The notes under the pieces are model-generated. The model was not told where the DNA came from, made no database searches, and saw only the letters and a program-made list of their open reading frames with translations. The position numbers and the translations under genes are program-made. From Diphasiastrum complanatum (Eukaryota > Streptophyta > Lycopodiopsida > Lycopodiales > Lycopodiaceae), in the NCBI GenBank assembly GCA_029204225.1, contig MU831543.1:62001-126000 (forward strand): a stretch of 64,000 bases of DNA, in the 5' to 3' direction. Positions 21,521 to 32,709 of this stretch are shown here, in pieces (position 1 is the stretch's first letter; the number at the start of each line of letters is the position of its first letter).

Positions 21521-21849
21521 ACATGCCATGACAACAAACCATAAAACTTAGTGAGGTGAGGAAGATAGGTGTCATTTAGTCGTTATCCTTGAAGAGTGTC
21601 AAAAATGCCGAAACGCGTAAGTAAAATGTTGATTGGCATATGTCAACTTTGACCGGTCAACCAAAATGTCGATCGATGTGTGTCGATGCGACATATCCAA
21701 ATGTCGATCGATATGGTGCCACTTAATTTGAAGCTCGTCACCTACCTAGTCCAAATCTTTAAGGACTGCCCATATTCCATCTATGTATTCGAATGATGGA
21801 GTAAACGTTAGGTTCAACTAGTGCCACTACAAAATCACAACGAAACTTA
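21521..21849. other. Non-coding segment with short palindromes
   Basis: Contains the 12-bp palindrome ttgaccggtcaa (21649-21660) and two copies of atgtcgatcgat (21666-21677, 21701-21712). No gene seen. It starts with a variant of the S2 head (ttagtgaggtgaggaagat). Confidence 0.6.
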
Positions 21850-22291
21850 ATTTTAAGATTGTTTATGGAGGATCATAACTAAACCTGTATGGATTTTCAT
21901 ATTCGTACTTCTCTAGAGATCAAATGGATAGGAAATCCATAAGTGCACATGCTATTTTCATAACTGATGGAGTTATCTCTTGGACGTCAAAAAAACAAGC
22001 TACAATCTCATTGTCATCTAGTGAGGCCGATCAGTACAAAGCTCTTACATCTTGCACAAAGGATATGTTATGGATCAAAAGGATGGTAATGGATTTTCAC
22101 TTGTTGGATTTTTTAGAGAGTTCAATCATCTTTTGTGATAAGCTTTCAAACCAAATATTGGCAAGGAATCCTATTTTTCATGCAAGGAGCAAGCATATTG
22201 AAGTGGCTTATCGAATTGTGGGAGAACAAGTCATGGAGAAGGGGGTGGAGCTTCAACATGTTTATTCAAGGTAGTGAAGCATAGAACAACA
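21850..22291 (+). pseudogene. Copia-1b RNase H fragment (D2 copy)
   Basis: Starts inside the late-RT/RNase H region (IVYGGS then TAA) and runs through MDRKSISAHAIFITDG and SLSSSEAD to HVYSR. Unlike 13782-14625 it keeps the frame through HIEVAYRIVGEQV because the extra base is absent. The remainder 22292-22492 is the minus-strand RT fragment. Confidence 0.8.
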
Positions 22292-22492
22292 TCAAACTCT
22301 TTTTCTAGTGCCATCTTGATATCATCAACATCTTGATTGTTACCTCCACTCAAAATGATATCAATCATATAGATTAGAAGAATGGTAACATCATTTCCAA
22401 CAAATCTATAGTAAAGTGAATGATCATACTCACTGATCTTGAAATTTTGAGAAAGAAGAAATGTGTAAGCTTAGCATACCAACTCCTCATTT

Positions 22493-22863
22493 GATTTATA
22501 CATGCTACTTATCGAATCAATCTATCTTCTTATTGCGTTCAACATCATGTCAGAATGTATGCTTCTCTGTAGCTATTTATAACTGATAGATCTCTTATTG
22601 TTTCGTGTGATCTATTGAATACTTCAATGTTGCAATATTCTTTACACTACTTTACACTCTGAAATTGTTTGACTACAAAATCACTTTAGTACTAATGATT
22701 CCAAAGTTATTTGCTTAAGGATTGAACGTGACTTCTGTCATTATAGCTTTGTTTGATTATTGATAGGCGTAGTCATGCATTAGGAAAGAAGGCTTATGCC
22801 GTTGTGCTCAATAGTTCATTCATAGACTTTGAATTATCGAATCGTCCTTCCTTCTTCCAACAT
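22493..22863 (+). repeat. LTR2, complete copy (D2)
   Basis: Counterpart of 14827-15197 at offset 7666, TGATTTATAC to CCAACA. Confidence 0.8.
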
Positions 22864-25745
22864 AATGAGCTTCGCCCAGATCTATCATGTCGAATTCTGA
22901 GGACAACATTCATTTCACATCTTTATTAGTTTGACACTATTGTTGAATAGCAATGTGTCATCCACGTACGAGGTAATGATAATAAAAAAATGTTGCGCTG
23001 ACTTGAATTAAACATTCAAATATGAAGTGCTTGGATTATAACCATGATCGATAAAAAAAAGTGTTGATCCTCTAGAACCAAGCTCTAGTAGATTGCTTCA
23101 AGTCGTAAAGTGCTCTATGGAGTTTACATACATGATTCTCCTTGTCATTTATCGTCACAAGATATCATGTAGGTATCTTCTTAGATAACTCCATTCAGAT
23201 ACGTTGTATGTACATCCATATGATGTATCTCCAGATTCTTTGCAGCAACATACGATAGTTACTAGAAGTCTGATTGAAGAATGATTTACTACCGGACTGA
23301 AAGTCTCACTATAGTCGATATTCAGGATTTGAAAAAATTCTCGTGCAACAAGTGGAACTTTCCTTCAATCAATACTTCCATCTGCTTTGTATTTTATCTT
23401 AAATACCCATTTGCAATCAACTACATTGTTCTTGGCAAGTAATTTGACAATAGTCCAATTTTGGTTTTTGATGAAAGACAAATATTTTCCATCCATAGCT
23501 TCTCTCCATAGATCGGAGTCTGACTGACTGAGTGCTTCTTTGACAATAGTCAGCTCTCAAATGAGATAAAAGACAAATTCATCAGTATATATGTTAGGTG
23601 GTTTGCAATCTCTTGTCGATCTTTTGGCAGATGAATGAGGCTGATAATCATTTTCTCAATCATATTGTTGTTGAGCTACAACATCTTCTTCTGATTCGTT
23701 CTTGATAAGTTGTTCGCCTGAAGTTGATGAATTCGAACCTTCGATAGAAATGGTCAAATCGAAAATAGGAGTGTTGGATAGTTCAATTGTCTGAGCCTGT
23801 GAAGTCGATAAATTGATCCTAAATTGAGCCTGTGAAGGCTGATGAATAGCTTCGATTCAACAAAATCATACAACATATGAGTTCTATCTGAAGTGGTATA
23901 ACCAATGAAAATGGATTTGATATTGTGGGAGTCTAGGTGATCTCCTGTAATATCTGCACATAGGAGATTCGATAGTGAAGGTTTGGAGCCTATCCAAATT
24001 TCATAAGGTGATTTGTTTGAGAGCCCTTTAGTTGAGCATTTGTATTGAATATATGCTACAGTGGAAACGGCTTTAGCCCAAAAGGATTTAGGAAGTTTCA
24101 TGTGAGCAAGCATACTCTTAGCCGCGTCAACTAAAGGTTTGATTCTTTCTCTCAACAAGTCCATTCAACTGTGGTGAATAAGAAGCAATGAATTGTTGTT
24201 CAATGTCTTTGCTACGGCAATACTCTTTGAATTCGGTTGAGATGTATTCTCCCCCATTGTCTTGACCTCAGTGCTTTACTTCTTCAATTTCGAGTTCTGC
24301 ATGCTCCTTGAATTGTCCGAAGAGGTTGAAAGCCTCCAACTCCTGCTTAAAGAAATAAACAGTTGTTCTTCTCAAAAAATATTCTATAAAAGTAATAAAG
24401 TACTTTTCACCAAGTAACGACAAAATTTGCATCGGGCCACATATATCTAAATGAATAATGTCTAGAATATCTTTTGTTGCATACTTATGAATCAATCTAA
24501 ATGGAATCCGAGTTTGCTTTCCAACAATGTAGTTGTGATGGACAGGGAGGTCGATCTTCTTGTCTAGATGATCGAGATCAAGTATTAAGGATTGTCTAAA
24601 CATGTTCAATATAAATGTATGATTCAAGTGCCCTGACCTATAGTGCCAAAGTAATGAATCAATCTATATAAGTATCCAAGCCTCTTTCCGAGTGCAAGGA
24701 TCTTATTCGTCCTATCAATAATTTGACATTGATCATATTCAAATTCTACCCTATGACATAGATTAGTAATTCGGCTTACTGATAATAGATTTTTCGACAG
24801 TCTAGAAACATACAAAACATTCAATAGTAACTTGAATTGGTCATGTTGGAACTTCAATCTTATAGCGCCTTCACCTGTGATAGTATGTGCACTATCATCG
24901 CCAAGATGAATGAATCTTCTTTGTATTGCAAGGCGTATAGGAATGAAAATGTTGCAATGACTGGTCATATGTTGAGTGGCTCCAAAATTGAAAAACTGAG
25001 CATTATCAACTTGTGTTTTTTGATCTCTAATCATAAAGCTCCTTCATCCATGTCTTGAACTAGGAATTGACATATAACTGTAACTGCATTTGTCTGTTGA
25101 TCTGACTTCTTCTTGTTGGCGTTCTTCGCTTTCAATATCTTGAAATCCTTAATCTCATGATTATCATGGTTGCAATATTTATCAAACATCTTCTTCTTCG
25201 ACTAGGGATTCGATAAGTGCTCTTGACTTTGTCTCGCTTTCTAATTCGATAAAAATTGTTTCAAGCCTTTTTTCTTCTAACATTTAGTGAAGTTTATTTA
25301 CATATAGAGCATGTGATATTGAGTTCGAAGAGTTGTCTGAGCTTCTTCGATTGTCTTCTTGCAGCAACATAGCGATTACTCTTGAGAGAGTTAAATCTGA
25401 GTGTGTCATTATGATCATCACCTAGTTTTCGTATGTAGGTGGCAGACTCGATAGCAATGTCATAATTGTGTCTTGCTCGTCAATAGTTGATCCAACAACT
25501 GCCATCTCCTGCAACAGATTCTTCAACTGGTTAACGTTATTCTGAAGCAAATCACTGGCAGATATCTTGAGTGAGAAGAATTTTCTTCTAAGATGCAACT
25601 TCGAAGTCACGTCTCTCACATCATATAGTGCGCTCATCAGGTTGTCCCATACTTCTTTTGAAGTTTGAGCTTCAAATACCAATTCACCTATCTACTATAT
25701 TGAGAATGATTACGTGAAAGCTTTACCATCCTCCAGTTTCCATTT
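22864..25745 (-). pseudogene. Copia-2 Gag-Pol pseudogene, copy III (5'-truncated)
   Basis: Counterpart of copy II, missing the PBS, the 5' LTR and the first ~95 bp of leader/gag. Carries private substitutions (for example MVFEAQ for MVSEAQ in gag, HMKLPKSFW for HVKLPKSFW in integrase), so it has been separate for some time. Same inherited stops; not functional. Confidence 0.87.
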
Positions 25746-25766
25746 TCATATTCGGACTTCTCTGGA

Positions 25767-27080
25767 CTGAGGCCACCCTTGTTGCCATAGGGATAGCATC
25801 TAGTACCCAAGCCTCACCAAACCATAAACAAGCCAAACAGGCTATTAAGCCTTATATTGACCTCAAAAATGATACTTCATCAAAAACCACTATTGAAAAC
25901 AACTAAATACTTGATCAAAAACCTAGAAATACTAGTCTAGATGCAATGTATCATATTTAGCCAATTAGAATGGGTCCAAAATCGAACTCATCCACTTATC
26001 TACTTGCCAAAAATAGTACAAACACTATTAAGCCCTTATTGAAAAATATGAAACTATCTCAAAGTTGAGATCTCATCATTTGGCCTCCAAAAAACAACAA
26101 ACTAGTTGACAATTTTTCACACTCCCTCTTCATCTAGTTTTGGCATAGATCTAGATAGAACTCCAAGTGAACATGATCTTTTGCATTATATCTTGGGAAT
26201 AGAAGTATTTAGAACTTATCAATTTACTCTCGTTTGTCAAGAGAAGTATTCTAATTTTATTCTAAAGAGATTTCATATGGTAGATGCAAAGTCTTGTGAT
26301 ACACCAATGGAGTCAAATGTAAAGCTCACTATAAGAGGCAATGAAAGATCCGTCAAGGATATTACTCTCTATAGCAAGCTAGTTGGTTCACTCATAGATA
26401 TAACCATCACAAGACCTGATCTAAGCTATTGTGTAGGTAGATTAAGCCAATTCATGCATGATACTGGTGTGGAGCATTGGAAACTAGGCAAGAGGGTATT
26501 GAGACACATCTTGCGAACTAATGATTTTGGAATTGTTTATGGAGGATCATAACCAAACCTGTATGGATTTTCATATTCGGACTTCTCTGGAGATCAAATT
26601 GATAGGAAATCCATAAGTGCACATGCTATTTTCATAACTGATGGAGTTATCTCTTGGACGTCAAAAAAACAAGCTACAATCTCATTGTCATCTAGTGAGG
26701 CCGATCTATACAAAGCTCTTACATCTTGCACAAAGGATATGTTATGGATCAAAAGGATGGTAATGGATTTTCACTTGTTGGATTTTTTAGAGAGTTCAAT
26801 CATCTTTTGTGATAAGCTTTCAAACCAAAAATTGGCAAGGAATCCTATTTTTCATGCAAGGAGCAAGCATATTGAAAGTGGCTTATCGAATTGTGGGAGA
26901 ACAAGTCATGGAGAAGGGGGTGGAGCTTCAACATGTTTATTCAAGGGAGTGAAGCATAGAACAACATCAAACTCTTTTTCTAGTGCCATCTTGATATCAT
27001 CAACATCTTGATTGTTACCTCCACTCAAAATGATATCAATCATATAGATTAGAAGAATGGTAACATCATTTCCAACAAAT
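25767..27080 (+). repeat. Left arm of a large inverted repeat (N end, LTR1b, RNase H, RT)
   Basis: Contains the last ~137 bp of the N frame (25767-25903), LTR1b minus (to 26121), the inverted RNase H pseudogene plus (about 26168-26960, frame pieces at 26106-26552 and 26685-26880; TAA at 26550) and part of the RT minus (26961-27080). It matches 5290-6603 in the same orientation and 29239-30551 in reverse. It ends at tccaacaaat, where a Copia-1b integrase fragment begins. Confidence 0.9.
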
Positions 27081-28145
27081 CGAGTCTTGTGCTTTGTCTA
27101 AGTCACATAGACTACCTTATACTAGATCTATTTCTAGATCTACAAAGCCTTTTCAACTTGTACATTCGGATATTCATGGATTTACTACAATTAGCAATAG
27201 TGGAGCTAAGATGTATGTAACATTCATTGATGATTTTAGTAGATTTTGTTGGATCTATCTACTAAAGAGCAAGGATGAAGTGTATGATGTCTTTGTCAAG
27301 TTCAAGAATGCAAGGGAGAACCAATTTTCCACAAAGATCAAGTGCTTGAGAGGTGACAATGGTGGTGAGTACATATCTAACAAGTTCAAGGCCTTTTGTG
27401 ATGAGCATGGGATCAAGAGGGAGTATACAACATCAAGGACCCCACAACAAAATGGAGTGGCTGAAAGGAAGAATAGAACTTTATGTGAAAGTGCTAAAGC
27501 TATGAGGTTAAGTGCTAATCTTGACAAACCATTTTGGGATCAAGCTTTGTTGTGTGCCAATTTCTTGTGCAATAGGTGGCCGAGTGCTATTTTGGATGGA
27601 AGGACACCTTTTGAGATGCTATTCAAGAGGAGGCCGAGTGTCAACTTTCTAAGAACCTTTGGATGCACATGCTATGTCAACATTACTCTTGATGATAGGA
27701 CCAAGGAGGATCCATCTTCAAGAAGAGGTATTTTTGTTGGATATAGTGAGGTGAGTAAAGCCTACAAGGTTTACATTCCTTCTACTAACAAAGTGATTGT
27801 TGGTAGAGATGTCATTTTTTATGAGGGAAATATTCCAAAGGTGTCTTCAAGCATGATTGATGGTAAAGTAGATGGGTCTAACATTCTTGATGTTGATGAG
27901 AAGGATCTTACTTTGGATGGTGGTGATGATGGACCTTCATCAAGTCAAAAGCCAAGGAGAACATCAAGAGAAAGACAAGTACCTTCAAGGCTTACAAATG
28001 ATCAAAAGGGTAAGCAAGTAGTTTCTGGAAATTATGTTGCTTTCCTAACTTCTTTGGATGAGCCTACAAGTGTAGATCAAGCAAGGAAAGAAGAGGAGTG
28101 GATCCAAGCAATGGATCTTGAGTATCAATCTCTTATGAAGAGTGG
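27081..28145 (+). pseudogene. Copia-1b integrase fragment
   Basis: About 350 residues from SKSHRLPYTRSISR through the integrase core (HSDIHG, GDNGGEY, NGVAERKNRT: D, D and E all present) and the C-terminal region to EEEWIQAMDLEYQSLMKSG, where RT would begin. It is nearly identical to 62956-64000 and to 1-895 reversed. No gag, protease or RT accompanies it and both ends are abrupt, so it is a transposed or recombined piece. The frame continues 50 codons into foreign sequence and stops at 28291-28293. Confidence 0.88.
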
Positions 28146-28597
28146 AACATCTTTTGGAAGATCTTCTTGTGTACATGGAGCTATGCAAGTGGATGGATGT
28201 TATCTTGCTGTAAAATCAAGTAATGGATCTGGAAAACAAAATTTGATGATCACGTTTAAGATCAAGAAGTTGATCTCGAAGCGCTTCAACTAGTCAAACC
28301 GGAAGGTGGCAATTTGGAGCTAGTCAAGAGCATCAAAGGAGAGGTAATTGGCAAAGGTGTTATGGATCTATTTTTGCAGCATATTGAAGACTCAAGTAAG
28401 GTCAAAGGAGCAGCAAGGAAGTGTTGTTCAAGTTTACTTTACTTGTTCTATCTCATATTTGAGCAATTTCATGTGGATGTGTGCAAATTGTCAAGATATG
28501 ATAAAACTCGCTACATTGGTGAGCATTGTTTTAATGTTGGATTTGTACTAGCATTCTTGGCTGATTTTGCTGATGGAAATGAAGCTATTGGAGGTTA
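28146..28597 (+). other. Unrecognised sequence with coding-like frame, possible captured exon
   Basis: Matches no other part of the window. One frame is open from about 28260 to 28598 and reads DQEVDLEALQLVKPEGGN, then ELVKSIKGEVIGKGVMDLF, then QHIEDSSKVKGAARK. The next part (FYLIFEQFHVDVC...) is less protein-like. An AAG|GTCAAA at about 28397 could be a donor splice site, so the coding part may end there. Could be a host gene piece caught between two retrotransposon fragments; not identified. Confidence 0.4.
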
Positions 28598-28743
28598 ATT
28601 CAAGTCAGCGCAACATTTTTTTATTATCATTACCTCGTACGTGGATGACACATTGCTATTCAACAATAGTGTCGAACTAATAAAGATGTGAAATGAATGT
28701 TGTCCTCAGAATTCGACATGATAGGTCTGGGCGAAGCTCATTA
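28598..28743 (+). pseudogene. Copia-2 RT 3' fragment
   Basis: Starts aattcaagtcagcgcaac and contains the YVDDTLLFNNSVEL codons, then DMIGLGEAH, then the LTR2 junction TGTTGGAAG exactly as in the larger Copia-2 copies (compare 10060-10202). Confidence 0.8.
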
Positions 28744-29151
28744 TGTTGGAAGAAGGAAGGACGATTCGATAATTCAAAGGCTATGAAAGAACTATTGAGC
28801 ACAACGGAATAAGCCTTCTTTCCTAATGCATGACTACGCCTATCAATAATTAAACAAAGCTATAATGACAGAAGTCACGTTCAATACTTAAGCAAATAAC
28901 TTTGGAATCATTAGTACTAAAGTGATTTTGTAGTCAAACAATTTCAGAGTGTAAAGTAGGGTAAAGAATATTGCAGGCTTGAAGTATTCAACAGATCAGA
29001 CGAAACAATAAGAGATCTATCAGTTATAAATAGCTACAGAGAAGCATAGAGATCTATCAGTTATAAATAGCTACAGAGAAGCATACATTCTGACATGATA
29101 TTGAACGCAATAAGAAGATAGATTGATTCAGTAAGTAGCGTGTACAAATCA
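28744..29151 (-). repeat. LTR2 with an internal 37-bp tandem duplication
   Basis: Read outward from TGTTGGAAG to tgtacaaatca, a complete LTR2. The unit agagatctatcagttataaa... occurs twice in a row (29011-29047 and 29048-29084), doubling the TATAAATA/TATTTATA block. Confidence 0.85.
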
Positions 29152-29356
29152 GATGAGGAGTCGGTATGCTAAGCTTAACACTTTTCTTCTTTGTCAAAAT
29201 TTTAAGATGAGTGAGTATGATCATTCACTTTACTATAGATTTGTTGGAAATGATGTTACCATTCTTCTAATCTATATGATTGATATCATTTTGAGTGGAG
29301 GTAACAATCAAGATGTTGATGATATCAAGATGGCACTAGAAAAAGAGTTTTATGTT
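29152..29356 (+). pseudogene. Copia-1b reverse transcriptase fragment, sense strand
   Basis: Reads RYAKLNTFLLCQNFKMSEYD, then SLYYRFVGNDVTILLIYMIDI, then DDIKMALEKEF, where the frame enters inverted RNase H sequence. Same YMIDI box as the antisense copies. 29239 onward is the right arm of the inverted repeat. Confidence 0.8.
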
Positions 29357-30196
29357 GTTCTATGCTTCACTCCCTTGAATAAACATGTTGAAGCTCCACC
29401 CCCTTTTCCATGACTTGTTCTCCCACAATTTGATAAGCCACTTCAATATGCTTGCTCCTTGCATGAAAAATAGGATTCCTTGCCAATATTTGGTTTGATA
29501 GGTTATCACAAAAGATGATTGGACTCTCTGAAAAATCCAACAAGTGAAAATCCATTACCATCCTTTTGATCCATAACATATCCTTTGTGCAAGATGTAAG
29601 AGCTTTGTACTGATCGGCCTCACTAGATGACAATGAGATTGTAGCTTGTTTTTTTGACGTCCAAGAGATAACTCCATCAGTTATGAAAATAGCATGTGCA
29701 CCTATGGATTTCCTATCCATTTGATCTCTAGAAAAGTCCAAATCTGAAAATCCATACAGGTTTGGTTATGATCCTCCATAAACAATTCCAAAATCATTAG
29801 TTCGCAAGATGTGTCTCAATACCCTCTTGCCTAGTTTCCAATGCTCCACACCAGTATCATGCATGAATTGGCTTAATCTACCTACACAATAGCTTAGATC
29901 AGGTCTTGTGATGGTTATATCTATGAGTGAACCAACTAGCTTGCTATAGAGAGTAATGTCCTTGACGGATCTTTCATTGCCTCTTATAGTGAGCTTTACA
30001 TTTGACTCCATTGGTGTATCACAAGACTTTGCATCTACCATATGAAATCTCTTTAGAATAAAATTAGAATACTTCTCTTGACAAACGAGAGTAAATTGAT
30101 AAGTTCTAAATACTTCTATTCCCAAGATATAATGCAAAAGATCATGTTCACTTGGAGTTCTATCTAGATCTATGCCAAAACTAGATGAAGAGGGAG
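29357..30196 (-). pseudogene. Copia-1b inverted RNase H segment, minus copy
   Basis: Frames 29367-29741 (MDRKSIGAHAIFITDG.. to HVYSRE, one unbroken stretch) and 29766-30212 (ILGIEVFRTYQ.. to IVYGGS) separated by the family TAA. The last ~45 bp before 30196 are the normal pol end in the orientation of LTR1b. Reverse-complement partner of 25767-27080. Confidence 0.85.
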
Positions 30197-30411
30197 TGTG
30201 AAAAATTGTCAACTAGTTTGTTGTTTTTTGGAGGCCAAATGATGAGATCTCAACTTTGAGATAGTTTCATATTTTTCAATAAGGGCTTAATAGTGTTTGT
30301 ACTATTTTTGGCAAGTAGATAAGTGGATGAGTTCGATTTTGGACCCATTCTAATTGGCTAAATATGATACATTGCATCTAGACTAGTATTTCTAGGTTTT
30401 TGATGAAGTAT
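30197..30411 (+). repeat. LTR1b, truncated
   Basis: Starts TGTGAAAAATTGTCAACTAG at 30197, truncated at the N repeat. Same truncation point as 5430-5644. Confidence 0.75.
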
Positions 30412-31575
30412 TTAGTTGTTTTCAATAGTGGTTTTTGATGAAGTATCATTTTTGAGGTCAATATAAGGCTTAATAGCCTGTTTGGCTTGTTTATGGTTTG
30501 GTGAGGCTTGGGTACTAGATGCTATCCCTATGGCAACAAGGGCGGCCTCAGTCACGCTGACCTTGTGTGTGGCTCCCTCGAAAGTGATGTTAAACTTGGA
30601 TTTCTGCTCCATCCAAGTACTAAAGACAAGAGTGATAAAATCCATGTTTATTCTCCCTGAGAAGGCTCTCTCATGAATACCCATTGCAGTAAGCAGAGGC
30701 TACGCAAGGGTCATCCACTGAGTGACCATGCTTGTGCTAGGAAGGATCATGATATCCGTTGCAAATGGGACATCACAATGGATAGTATAACGAGGCGATT
30801 GAGATGTATCTGTGGAAGACATGATGAACAGAAACGAAAAGTAATACGCGCGAGTGTATAACAGAAAATAGTTTTGAAAGTTTTGAAACCTTTGGTCGCT
30901 GGAAAAATTGGCAAGAGCTTCGCTAGCACAAGTGAGGAATGAATCGAATTCAACCAACTTATAGGTGAATTTGAGGGTCCATTACACTGAATACTAGTTT
31001 GGTTGATCAGTTCTGAACATAAATTTGCAGGCTTATACAGTACTATGAAAGTAGGCTAAAAAAATCTCGGCGAAGATTTTTGAGTGTCTGAAGTCATCTG
31101 GAGAATGTCCTCCAGGGTTGGCGAAGGATGAGCCTTCGCCCGAGAGGGTCCTTCACCCAAGTACTGTCATAAATGCAAATTTTCAAGATCTGAACCTATG
31201 GCCAACCTAATTTTGACATTTTAAGACCATCTAGCATGTCAACGAAGGTTCCTAAGGAAATTAAGGTGCTCGGCGAAGGTTCTCAAAATGTCATATTGTT
31301 GAGCATTCGCCTAACTGTAAAAAGAGACTTTTTTTTGGAAAAGAACCTTCGCCCTCTTCAATATAGATATATCTGAAGTGGATGTACAATCTGAAAGCTC
31401 AGCGAAGGTTTCCAATACTATATAGGCAATTTATGACCGAAATAGTGATTTTATAAGTCAATTTTTGTCAAAATTACTTTCCTTTCTCTTTTTCTATTTT
31501 GATGACTTTTCTAACTTTTGCTTATCAGTCTTTCCTCATTTTTTTTTTGTCTTTTCCAAACAAAACTTAACAATC
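30412..31575 (-). repeat. N repeat, full-length minus copy with coding-like frame
   Basis: Inverted counterpart of 4264-5437. The frame runs from 30957 down to 30412: ASEALANFSSDQRFQNFQNY, SPRYTIHCDVP, a TAG at 30700, then MGIHERAFSGRINMDFITL, and KVSVTEAALVAIGIASS. Only one stop, so this copy is the better preserved one. The 5' part (31239 on) is the start of the 3569-bp tandem unit. Hairpin ggcgaagg-atgag-ccttcgcc near 31120-31140. Confidence 0.7.
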
Positions 31576-31628
31576 AAATATTGAAAACAAAAAACTGAAA
31601 AACAAATAAAAATAAAATATCATTTAGA

Positions 31629-32709
31629 TCATGTTTGTTGAACTGGCGGAGCAGGTTGCCAAAACTTGCGTAATCGGCTGCCATTCAAAGGAGTATCTAA
31701 TCGTTTTCCATCCAAGTGCTCAAGAATTACTGCGCCATAGTTCAGGATTTCATTCACTTTATACAGGCCTTCACCGATATGCTTCAATTTTACCTTGATC
31801 AGCTTCGTTTTGTACATCAGTGCGAGATCTCTTGCTTTTAGATCATTTTTATGCAATTGACGATCGTGCCATGCCTTGCGGCGGGCTTTCTCTGCTGCTA
31901 ACGCATGAAATGCCATCAATCGTGTTTCACATAATTTGTGCAACGCTTCATGACGTAGGTGTAAAGACTTATCATCATTTAACCGTTCTGTTGTCGTTGT
32001 GCATAAAGATGAAATTTAAAATTCAATCGGCATGACAGCATCTTGACCATAAACCAGTTGAAAGGGTGTTTGATTTGTACTACTTTTGTAAGAAGTTCTA
32101 AATGCCCATAATGCTGCATACAGTCTATGTTTTCAATCAAACCGACTTGCTTCAACTGTTTTCGTCATAATAGTGCAGAGAATCTTATTGGAAGATTCAG
32201 CATGGCCATTCTAGTAAGGAGTACTAAATTTGTGTATAACAAAAAAATCTTCCAGTAAACACTTTATTGTTTGATTAACAAAGTGTGTACCCTGGTCACT
32301 GACAATCTCGATCAGACATCCAAATCTGATAATAATATTTTCATAGAGAAACTTGGCCGTGGCATCAGCAACTTTGACAGCTTTGGCTTCAACCCACTTG
32401 GTCATATAATCAGTTGCTACGATAATGTATCGGGCCTGAGATCCTCACGTGACATGATGAATAGGGCCAACATAATCCAGTCCCATTTCTCAAACGGTGC
32501 TTGCGATAAAATCGGATGCAAGGGTTCATAGTTCTGTCTAGTAGGGTTTAGGGTTGGCTAGCAAAAATCACATGTCTAAATATAATTTTCTATGTCGTTA
32601 TGAAGCGTAGGCCACCAACAACCTGATTGCAAAAGTTTGTGAACCATAATATCTATAGAGAAATGTCCTCCGCCCATGCCATCATGTGAAAACATGATTA
32701 AATCTGGTA
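31629..32709 (-). pseudogene. Ty3/gypsy integrase pseudogene, tandem copy 1
   Basis: Same gene as 10445-11525: zinc-binding region, core with MTKWVEAKAV and SDQGTHFVNQ, C-terminal ARRKAWHDRQLHK. Carries the TAA after PIEF (shared with D1-A) and the 11-bp TTTAGGG-like patch at 32546-32556 (shared with copies 2 and 3). Not functional. Confidence 0.85.

Larger units (their letters stand above)
10404..21849. repeat. Segmental duplication D1, copy A (11446 bp)
   Basis: Matches 38726-46956 plus 52823-56038 in the same orientation. Coordinate offsets are constant: 28323 left of the Copia-1 insertion and 34189 right of it (difference 5866 = element 5861 + 5-bp target duplication). Only scattered substitutions and one 1-bp indel in the coding remnants were noticed. 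Left junction is with LTR2 (10405), right junction with a second copy of 14184-18079. Confidence 0.93.
21850..25745. repeat. Direct duplication D2, second copy (3896 bp)
   Basis: Matches 14184-18079 at a constant offset of 7666 bp. Left edge is the end of D1-A (ctta|attttaag), right edge is inside Copia-2 gag (tttccattt|). It copies a random interval of the nested elements, so it is a segmental duplication and not a transposition. Confidence 0.92.
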
